Below, in pieces: positions 1 through 8,000 of a stretch of DNA of 64,000 nt. Under the pieces are notes generated by a model. That model ran no database searches and was not told the DNA's origin. It was given only the letters and a program-made list of their open reading frames with translations. Both the position numbers and the translations under genes were made by a program. This stretch comes from Symsagittifera roscoffensis (lineage: Eukaryota; Xenacoelomorpha; Acoela; Convolutidae), in NCBI RefSeq assembly GCF_963678635.1, contig NC_087062.1:89877845-89941844 (forward strand). Reading direction: 5' to 3'. The number at the start of each line of letters is the position of its first letter. Position 1 is the first letter of the stretch.

Positions 1-279
1 AGGAGGTTGAGAAAAATTAGAAGGGTTATGAAAATTATTGGATGGGGATGGTTCTGAGTCGGCAAATTCATCGGGGGTTTCAATATTCGGGTTATTTAGC
101 TGTGAGATGGAGTATAAAATTGAAATATGTGAGTTAGTGTCGGAATTCATGCCTGATGTTACATTGCTAGATGGAAAATCGGGTGGCGGAAAAGCAAAAA
201 GTGGTATTATTGGGATTGGAGTGGTGAGGTTGGTTGGGTGGGAATTTGATCGGTGTAGTGATCCAAGTTGGCGGCTCAT
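1..279 (-). CDS. Partial ORF downstream of env, runs off the window
   Basis: This frame opens with an ATG at 279-277 that overlaps the env stop codon in an ATGA arrangement. It stays open for 93 codons to the first base of the window, so its end is not visible. The predicted product is rich in Pro, Ser and Asn, with a short hydrophobic Pro/Phe patch around residues 22-35 and an acidic stretch near residue 78. It has no zinc knuckle or enzyme motif and I do not recognise it. The exact stop-start overlap resembles that between the two small ORFs at 4209-4212. This makes it likely to be a real terminal gene of the element, reached by reinitiation or a spliced message, rather than 3' untranslated sequence. 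Chance openness over 93 codons is possible but not the simplest reading. Confidence 0.5.
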   Translation of the reverse strand, partial: MSRQLGSLHRSNSHPTNLTTPIPIIPLFAFPPPDFPSSNVTSGMNSDTNSHISILYSISQLNNPNIETPDEFADSEPSPSNNFHNPSNFSQPP

Positions 280-2894
280 CGTGGGCTAAAAAAATGATTA
301 TTTTGAGACTGAAAAGCGGTGGTATGGGGTTGTTCAATAATTTGTTCATAAGTATTATCATCTTGTGACTGGTGTGTCATTATATGTTGGACGGGACTTT
401 GTGATGTATTGAGTCGAAAATTTGGATTATGTGTGATTGCTAAATTTCGAAAATTTCGTGGGACTAGGGATAGTGGATGGTTATTTGGTAGGGGTGGTAA
501 TTGTGGTGCCGTTGGCTGTGTGTCGACATTGTTATGTTCTTCGTCGTATGTATTTTGTCGTGTTGTTATTTTTGTGTTATATTCTTTTATTTGTGCGTCT
601 AAAAGAATTTTGTTTATAGATGTAGAAAAGATTCCAAAAAATCCTGCAAATAGTATGCGTGCTACACTTGCTTGTCTGTTTACTTGTGTGTGTATAGCAC
701 ATGTGTTGTAGATTCCTTTTAAAAGTGAGAAAAGAAATCCAATAAAGTTAAACATTGCGTATAAAATAGTCAATTTTTCTAAGATGTAGTAGGGCCATCC
801 TAGAAAATCTAGGATCTCATTTTTGAGTGTAACAAAGCTAAAAATGTTAATTGGTGATATATCTTGGGGACGGTATTTTTCGCCGTTTAGATATATATAA
901 TCTTTAATGTCTTTAAAATATCCGCTATAGTCTTGGGTGTAGATATCGGCAAATCCTGCGGTTTCTGCAAGTTTGCGTAAATTTTGGTCTATTGATTGTC
1001 TTTGTATAGTGTCCATTTGTGTTAATAATTCTTGGAATTGTTGTGTTCTAATGTGATGTTGAATATCTGATTTTGAATAGATTCCTATTGATTGTAAGTC
1101 TATATTTGGGTTTCGAGCAATAGCGCGAATGCTTTCTGGTGAAAATTTTTTGAGTGATTGCATTAATGTGGGATATGGAGTGAGAAGATAATATTTATTT
1201 TCATCAGGGTTTAGTTGTACTACATTGTGGCTATTTTCTGATCCACATGGGACTGCGGTATCCCAGAAATAGGTTCTTCGTGAAAGTGTATCCACGAAAT
1301 GTACTTTATTCTTATAAAAGATAGGGATTCTTTTATAACATCGTTTATCTTCAAAAACGTATAGTGGTGATACTTTTTTGGTACAAGTATAAAACCATAA
1401 GATGTTTCCTTCATAGTCTAAAAAATTTGATCTATTTCCTGATAATAAGTATCCTGCGTAGGGTATTTTTAATACTGCTAGTGCAAGTGATTGTAATATT
1501 TGTGTTCGTTCTAATTCGCATAGTTGGTGTAGTGTTTCTAATTCGGAGAGTGACATTTCTTGAAAAATGCGGCTAATTGTATAGTCTAGTTTCATATCCA
1601 AATGAATATCATAGTGGATATTACCGAAATATGTAGTATTCATTAGTGATAATTCTTGTAAGCGTGTGCTTCTGGTGTCATAAGGTTTTAGATGTCCACC
1701 AGGTTGTCCGTTGCTTTTTTCAAAATTAACTGGTATATAGGATGTTCCTTCGTTTAGAGGATGACCTGTGGCATATGGGTCGATTTTTACTTTTCCAGTG
1801 GTCATGTCGAATCCTTTTTCGTATTCAACTAATATTTCAGAGTATTGTGTTCTGTGAAGTGGATTCCTGTATTTACATGCAAGTTCTGTTTCTTGATATA
1901 TTTGAAATCGTGTCAATTTATTTTCTATATTGTCTATGTTTCTAAAATCGGAACTTAGTTTGCGTGATGGATGGACTTGTTCATAAGGAATTGATTGTAT
2001 GAAATATTTTTCGTGAAATTTTATCATACGAGCGTGTATTTTTGCTACTTGAAATGTTGTACATGTATCTTCGGGGAACCAAACAATTGTTGCTTGTGTT
2101 CTCGTTGTAGGGTCGCAATATCCTTGATCATTTTTACAAGGTAGTCGGATTCCTTGATAGATCATTGTATTATCAGATAAATCTCGTGTGAGTTGTATTT
2201 TTTCGAGTTGTATTTTCCAATCGAAAAACATTATTTCTTGGTATCCTTTATTTTTCGTGTCTGCTTTGCAGTTTGATGGGTTATTTATACCAATGTGTGG
2301 TATCCAATGTTTATCATGTAGGTCATAGGTTAATCGTCCGTGTGCGCCGTTATACGGGTATTTTTCGTCTAGTTTTATATGTCCTTGGTGTCTTTCAAGT
2401 TGTGATTGATGTACAGAGTCTGAAAAAACTTGAAAATTAACTAATTTTCTTTGGGAGTTTTTATTCTGTGTGATGTTTAGTCTAAGTAATTCATTTTTAC
2501 AATCGTCGGGATTGAGATGTAAGAGGCGTTCTATATTACTTTGATAGAATGATTCATGGTCAAGTCGGTTTTTGTTGCCGTTTGAGACTTGTGAACAATG
2601 TACTTTCTTTTCGGAAAATGTCGCTGTGAATTTATAACCTGTAACTGTTGTTGCTCGGGCTTTGGAATAGAGTGTTGCTATTATATCTGTGGTTTCTATA
2701 GCTTGTGGTTCTGTTTCACATTGTGATACTTGATTTATTGCATATTTGTGTAGTGTTTTTTGTTCATTTTCTTCGCAATCGTAATGTGTTACTAATAAAT
2801 CTTGTGGTCCTGTACGGGGGGAAGGGTTTATGTTTTGGTTTGAGGTTACTAGAAAAAGGAGTTGGAGAAAAATTAATAATTTTAGAATATACAT
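276..2894 (-). CDS. env: Envelope glycoprotein, class III, chuvirus-like
   Basis: Predicted 872-residue membrane glycoprotein that would let the element form enveloped particles and fuse membranes. Residues 1-19 form a signal peptide. The ectodomain carries many Cys and N-glycosylation sequons. An early Tyr-Asp-Cys motif followed by a Cys-containing strand, and a central block at about 500-560 with paired Cys, an Arg-Cys-Tyr, an Ile-Pro and a later Leu-Thr-Pro, match the arrangement I know from chuvirus-type glycoproteins also found as captured envelopes in insect BEL/Pao elements. Hydrophobic segments lie at about 699-725 and 743-765, followed by a hydrophilic tail of roughly 110 residues rich in Asn, Pro and Gln. 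The start overlaps the end of the preceding ATG-less frame by 13 nt, and the stop overlaps the next ATG. The length is above the roughly 650-700 usual for chuvirus glycoproteins. The assignment is from motif memory, not a search. Confidence 0.78.
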   Translation of the reverse strand: MYILKLLIFLQLLFLVTSNQNINPSPRTGPQDLLVTHYDCEENEQKTLHKYAINQVSQCETEPQAIETTDIIATLYSKARATTVTGYKFTATFSEKKVHCSQVSNGNKNRLDHESFYQSNIERLLHLNPDDCKNELLRLNITQNKNSQRKLVNFQVFSDSVHQSQLERHQGHIKLDEKYPYNGAHGRLTYDLHDKHWIPHIGINNPSNCKADTKNKGYQEIMFFDWKIQLEKIQLTRDLSDNTMIYQGIRLPCKNDQGYCDPTTRTQATIVWFPEDTCTTFQVAKIHARMIKFHEKYFIQSIPYEQVHPSRKLSSDFRNIDNIENKLTRFQIYQETELACKYRNPLHRTQYSEILVEYEKGFDMTTGKVKIDPYATGHPLNEGTSYIPVNFEKSNGQPGGHLKPYDTRSTRLQELSLMNTTYFGNIHYDIHLDMKLDYTISRIFQEMSLSELETLHQLCELERTQILQSLALAVLKIPYAGYLLSGNRSNFLDYEGNILWFYTCTKKVSPLYVFEDKRCYKRIPIFYKNKVHFVDTLSRRTYFWDTAVPCGSENSHNVVQLNPDENKYYLLTPYPTLMQSLKKFSPESIRAIARNPNIDLQSIGIYSKSDIQHHIRTQQFQELLTQMDTIQRQSIDQNLRKLAETAGFADIYTQDYSGYFKDIKDYIYLNGEKYRPQDISPINIFSFVTLKNEILDFLGWPYYILEKLTILYAMFNFIGFLFSLLKGIYNTCAIHTQVNRQASVARILFAGFFGIFSTSINKILLDAQIKEYNTKITTRQNTYDEEHNNVDTQPTAPQLPPLPNNHPLSLVPRNFRNLAITHNPNFRLNTSQSPVQHIMTHQSQDDNTYEQIIEQPHTTAFQSQNNHFFSPR

Positions 2895-4018
2895 GTGTAT
2901 GATAATCCTGAGTATGGATTATAAAATGTAATGTAGCCAATTGTGTTTTTGGTATATCTGTCGTATTTGTATATTACTTCAGTAGTTATAAACGGTGGTG
3001 GTAGTGATTGAGCTGTTATGTTAGGTGGATTTAATGGGTAGGGATGTTGGGTAATGTTATTTAACTTAACTGTGATTTCAAACTTTAATTGTAAACTGTT
3101 TTGTTGGAGTATTTGAATATTGTGATCACGGATATCGTTATGAATATCTTGGCGATATTGTAATCTATTAAGTGCCCAGTTATGAAGGCGGTTACTTTCT
3201 TGATGTTGTCCAAATAATGGTGGAGGTGCTGTGAATGTATTCCAATCTAGTCTTAAAGGAATATTTATTGATGATTGTTCTCGATATCTGGCGTCGAGAT
3301 TATTTGGAAAATTTAAGTTAAAGGGTGATGGTGAAAATTGGCTTATTGATGGTGTTGATGGTAGTGATAATGTTTCTGGTAGTGATGAGGATGTTGTTGT
3401 ATCCGTAGAAATATCTATGGGGTCATTGACTAAATTTGGTTCACCTTGTGTAAATGAATGTGTAGTCCAATATGGCAGTCGTGATGTTAGGTTTGGGGGG
3501 TTAAAAGGATTTTCTCGTGCTTGTTCAGATGTTGGTGTTGAACCTAAGTAGTCTGAAGGTAGACTTGAAGTGCTTCGTTGTGAAAAAAGTGTAGGAGTTT
3601 CTGGTGTGATACCAGTGGTGTTTTCTGGAGTGGTTTGTAATGGGGATTGAGGTATATCAAAATGAACTCGGGGAGTTTGAAAATTTCTATTTCGTCGAGG
3701 ATGTATAATTTGTCTATTTATTTCTGTTGTGTTTTGGTTTTGACTAAGGTTTCGTATTCTACTTAGTTCTTGTGGTAGTGTTGGGTAAAGATTGTATGTT
3801 GGTTCACTTAGGGATGCTTGTCGTTGAACTGGTTCTAGTGGTTCAGATAAACGAGCGTGCCGTTCTTCAAAAGTGTATGGATTGTCTCGAAAAGAAATTC
3901 GTGTAGATGTTTGAGGATTTTGAGTAGTTGAAGGTGGTGTTGGATTATCTTGGGATGATGTCGGTGAAGACTGATTCTGTGACTGTTGGGTAGCAATTTT
4001 TGATGGATTTTTGAATTT
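2882..4018 (-). CDS. 378-codon open frame with no ATG, Pro/Ser/Thr/Asn-rich
   Basis: Reading the minus strand from 4018, just after an in-frame TAA at 4021-4019, the frame is open for 378 codons to TAA at 2884-2882, and I see no ATG in it. The product would be low-complexity and hydrophilic, rich in Pro, Ser, Thr, Asn and Gln. Its second half is more ordered, with an Arg/Asn/Gln-rich amphipathic stretch, and it ends in aromatic residues. No known domain is recognised. The frame ends 13 nt inside env. Because its frame is closed only 3 nt after the upstream 62-codon ORF stops, simple frameshifting from that ORF cannot reach it. A spliced message, a non-AUG start or reinitiation is needed. Composition and uninterrupted length argue that it is coding. 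By position it could be a matrix, capsid-like or regulatory accessory protein, but that is a guess. Confidence 0.6.
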   Translation of the reverse strand, partial: KFKNPSKIATQQSQNQSSPTSSQDNPTPPSTTQNPQTSTRISFRDNPYTFEERHARLSEPLEPVQRQASLSEPTYNLYPTLPQELSRIRNLSQNQNTTEINRQIIHPRRNRNFQTPRVHFDIPQSPLQTTPENTTGITPETPTLFSQRSTSSLPSDYLGSTPTSEQARENPFNPPNLTSRLPYWTTHSFTQGEPNLVNDPIDISTDTTTSSSLPETLSLPSTPSISQFSPSPFNLNFPNNLDARYREQSSINIPLRLDWNTFTAPPPLFGQHQESNRLHNWALNRLQYRQDIHNDIRDHNIQILQQNSLQLKFEITVKLNNITQHPYPLNPPNITAQSLPPPFITTEVIYKYDRYTKNTIGYITFYNPYSGLSYTCIF

Positions 4019-4023
4019 TTACT

Positions 4024-4212
4024 TTAGTGGGAAGGTTTATGTTTATTATAATATTCTTCCAGAAAAATAATTAGAAAAATTGTTGCTAGGGCAAATGTGA
4101 TGATTGCTTTCTTTATACATTTACATATTGTCAAAATGAGGGATGATAAAAATGTTATGAAAATTACAAACAATAAAAAAATATCAGTTCTACTGAAAAT
4201 TGTTCGTATCAT
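4024..4212 (-). CDS. Small hydrophobic protein, 62 residues
   Basis: A 62-residue ORF whose ATG at 4212-4210 overlaps the stop of the preceding 76-residue ORF as ATGA. Two hydrophobic stretches, at about residues 11-29 and 36-51, are separated by a short Cys-Lys-Cys-Ile-Lys-Lys turn. A charged tail of about 11 residues follows. It would be a two-span membrane peptide like viral small hydrophobic proteins or viroporins, but I see no specific family signature. An A+T-rich region can produce hydrophobic ORFs by chance; the precise coupling with both neighbours is the main reason to believe it. Confidence 0.45.
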   Translation of the reverse strand: MIRTIFSRTDIFLLFVIFITFLSSLILTICKCIKKAIITFALATIFLIIFLEEYYNKHKPSH

Positions 4213-4439
4213 TTAGACAAGTTGTTAAAATCGTACCTGTGGATATATTCAAGGGTTTTGGAAAGTTGGAGGAATAGTTCGAGTATAGTGTAGAAAATTA
4301 AAAAAATGTTACAAAAAATGATTAGGATTATTAGAAAATATTCAAGTATATCAAAAAGAAATATTATAAAGGCTTCAAGTATTGAAAAAAAATGTTTAAA
4401 ATTTATAAGTATTTGAGCAACTGTTTGAGAGAAGAGCAT
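4209..4439 (-). CDS. Small hydrophobic protein, 76 residues
   Basis: A 76-residue ORF starting at 4439, immediately after a TAA (4442-4440) that closes a 50-codon ATG-less frame. The middle (about residues 18-57) is almost continuously Ile/Leu/Phe and long enough for two membrane spans. The last 15 residues are polar. It ends in an ATGA overlap with the next ORF. No family is recognised. Together with its neighbour it would give the element a pair of tiny membrane proteins between pol and env, where accessory genes sit in complex retroviruses. Confidence 0.45.
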   Translation of the reverse strand: MLFSQTVAQILINFKHFFSILEAFIIFLFDILEYFLIILIIFCNIFLIFYTILELFLQLSKTLEYIHRYDFNNLSK

Positions 4440-5039
4440 TTAAGAAATGATCTCTTGGTCGAATATTTTTTGCTGTTTGAGGCGATTTTCTAGTGTGGTC
4501 GAATTATTTATTAGTTTTTTGACAAGTGGGTTGAGTTTTGTAAAAAATTGTTGGGGGCAATTTTTATGGTGACTGGGAGGTCGTCTTTTTCTTTATTTTT
4601 GTTTGTCAAATGATCCGGGGTATGGTAAGATTTTTATACTTTAGGCTAATTAAAATCTTCATTTTGTTACTTTAGGCTAAGTTATCAAATTTGTTTTGGG
4701 GGTATTCGTGGTCTGAGTTGGGGAAATATTGTTGATCTTTGGGTTATTAGATAAGGGAGGGGTACGGTATTATGGTGATATTTATTTTAGTTGTCAAGTT
4801 GGAGTGGTTTGCTTATTTTTGACCTGGAGGTTGTAAAGTTATAGTTAGAGATGTGCCTGGAGTTCTAGATTATTCGTCTAATTGATCTTAGTTTGAGTTA
4901 GAGAAAGTGGCGGATTGGATGAATCCTATTGGTTTATTTTGAACTAGAATTATTGCGTACTTGTGAGCATGTTATTTTGAAAAATTGAAATGAAAAATGT
5001 TACGGAGGTTTCAAGATTGTGAAGTATGAAATCTTAAAA
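4440..5039 (-). other. Spacer between gag-pol and the small ORFs
   Basis: No ATG-initiated ORF of note. A 50-codon frame without ATG (4592-4440), Lys/Asn/Gln-rich, ends directly before the ATG of the 76-residue ORF. A 13-bp sequence, TACTTTAGGCTAA on the plus strand, is repeated at 4637-4649 and 4668-4680. The region could hold a splice acceptor or subgenomic signal for the downstream genes, but I cannot identify one with confidence. Confidence 0.4.
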
Positions 5040-8000
5040 TTACTTTTTAAATTCTACTTTCTTTAATATTTTAGATTGGGGGATGAACATTTTGTAGTTT
5101 TTACGTGGTTGATTTCGGAGTCTTGTTGTTTTTCTATGTTCTGATTTGTCTATTTCTTCTTGGGGTATTATTTGTTCTGTCATTTTTCTATTTTTTCTTG
5201 GTTTTGGAGATTCTTTATGGTTTTGTGTATTGTTTTTGGTGGCGGTTGGTTTTGTGTTTTGATTTTCGGTGGGGTTATCATTTTGTTCTGTGTTTTTCAG
5301 ATGTGGTTCGTTTTGAATGATTTTTAATCCTGTGAAAGAATATAATTGAGTTAATTCGCGGAATGCGTATTCTTTTGGGTAATAAGGTAATAGGTTGTTT
5401 CGGTGCTGAACGATTTCTTTTGTGTTTGAGTCGGTAATTTTATATGTGACATCAGTGGGTTTTGCAATTATTTGGTAGGGTCCTTTTCGGAGGGGTTGTA
5501 ATTTTTTAGAAATTCCTTTTTGAGTATTAAAATTAGGTATTAAAACAAATGTTCCAATTTTTAAATCGGAAGCTGGTGTAAAACGTGAATTGATTTGGTC
5601 ATTTATGTTTTGTCTTTGTAATAACTTTTTCGTTATTTTTTGGTAAATTTCATTGTGTTTCTTATCTCTATTTAAAATCCATTCGGTGTGTGTACCGGAG
5701 GCTAATTTAAGAGTTTGTGGGTGATGAAAATGATCTTCATCGTGTGTATGTAATGGGAGGTTATAACAAATTGAGTCTTTATTTGGTTGACAATAACCTT
5801 GTGCGTTTTTATGAGAATTTGCTGTAAACATTATTGGTTTGCGTGGCTTTTGGTTAAAAACCATTTCGTATGGTGACATTCCTAAAGTTGTCGTAATTTG
5901 TGAATTATATGCTAAGGGAAATAATTTTACATCTGCTGACCATTCGGTATATTTTGTATCATTTCCGTTGATGATACATCTAAGATATTCTTGTAATGAA
6001 CGGTTCATACCTTCGACTAAGCCGTTTGTCCAAGGTGCATGAGATGTACGTGGTTTGTGTTTAATGTTATATAAATGACATAGTGTGATAATTTCATTAT
6101 TTATGAATTCTGTACCGTTCTCTGTAACTAAAATTTCTGGTAGTCCGAATTTTGCTATCCAGTGTTCATAAAGTGTTGTGTAAGCGTAATAAGCGTTACA
6201 ATGTGGTACTGGGTTAAGTGCTACATAATGTGTAAATGCGTCAACAATTACCATAATGTAGGAGTTTCCTTCTGATGAGGGTGAAATTGGTCCTTTAGTA
6301 TCAAATGAGATACGATGATTAAAGTACAAACTTTGTCCTTTAAAATCTTGTTTTTGTGCTATTTGTTTTTGATTTGGGTAAGGTTTATTTAGTTGACATA
6401 CTATACAGTCATTGCATAGTACTTTTATCCAAATTGGTGCATTTGGGAAGTAAAAATTTTGTATAAAGTTTGAATATGTTTTTTCTGATCCAGAGTGTCC
6501 TTTAATATTTTGTGTATGTGAAATATTAAAAGCTATAAGAATCATACTTAAAGGGAGACATGGAACTGTAGATTCATTCAGGTTATACTCTAAAAGGTCT
6601 GTATTTTCGTTAATGGTTGTGTTGTTAAATTTGCGAAAGTATCGGAGGAGTGTTTTGTTTCCTAGAATGGTTGAATCTGCTTTGATAGGTTTAGTTTTAT
6701 ATTTGTGCCATGATTTCAGTTGTCGAATTACTGGGTCAAGGTTTTGATATTGTTTCAGTGTTGAAATTGTAATTGTTTCTGTTGGGGGGAGAAAAATGTT
6801 TTCGATTTCTAATTTAGATAAGGGTATTGTGTCAAGTGGGTCGTGAAGGTCAAAAACTTGATTTATTGTGTATTTTGAATCATTTGTTTGTGGTCCTGAT
6901 AAATTTATTTTATCAGTTAAATCTTCTTTTTCAATTAGTGGAAAATGGTCTTTTTTAGGTAGGTGTTGTTTTGTTCGTTTTTGTTGGGTGTTATTTTTTA
7001 TCCATTGAGAATATGGGATTGGTTTGAAGGTTGATGTTCCAAGTAAATCAACTTCATAATGATTATTTTGACAATCTAAATAAAGTGGGAAATGTTGTAA
7101 ATTATTTATTTGTGATTGTTCAATATCAGTTTTTACTGCATATTTGCATTCTAATCGAGGTGATGTTTCGTTTTCTGCAAGGTAGAATTTTATATTTTTG
7201 GGTATTTCAACTGTTGTTTTTCGTGTAAGTAATTCAGGTGGTGTATTTCGACTTAAGGTGTCTGGTAATGCAAGATTTTTTCCTGCAGTCCAAACTATAT
7301 GTAAGTTTGGAAATTTCATTAGAATTAGTTGAAATCTGTAAACTCGGTGGTTTGGGTTAGATTTCTGTGTGAAAAGAAAAATGATTGGTTTGTGGTCTGT
7401 GAATAGAACTGTTGGATGTTTTGATCCAAGTATCAGAAATTCATATTCTGTCAGTGTATATATTATGGCTGTGCATTCTCTCATTAGAGTTGAGAGTCGT
7501 AGCTCTGCTTGAGTGAATAATCGAGAATTTGCTGATATGAGGTTCATTTTATTTGTACCATTATGTGATTGTAATAGTGCTGCGCCGATGCCAAAGTTCG
7601 AAGCATCGCACATTGCATAAAATGGTTGATCAGGGTCTGGGATTGTATTTGAAATTTGTTCGGTTAAAAGTTTCTTTATTTCTTCGAATCGTGCTTGATG
7701 TTCTGTATTCCATTCAAAATTATTTTGTTGTCTAAGGATATTGTAAAATGGTCGTAGATATAATTGCATTTTATAAACATATTTACTTAAAAAGTTTAAC
7801 ATTCCAAGGAATTCTTGGATTTTCTTTTTATTTGTTGGTGGTTGAAGTTTTTGAATAGCGTCAATGCGTGATTTCAGTGGAGTTATTGTTTTTCTTTCTA
7901 TGTTATGTCCTAAGAATTTAACTCTTGTCAAAAAGAAGTGTGATTTATCGGGGGCGGCCTTCAGATTTTCGTTCTGAAGTATTTGGTGATATTTTTCTAA

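Noticed and set aside
38-711. Plus-strand ORFs opposite env (38-289, 409-711 and similar through 5.1 kb)
   Set aside because: Antisense shadows of the env and accessory frames; low-complexity Val/Phe/Leu composition and no motifs.
3231-3551. 106-codon plus-strand ORF
   Set aside because: Antisense to the ATG-less 378-codon frame, which is longer and fits the element's orientation.
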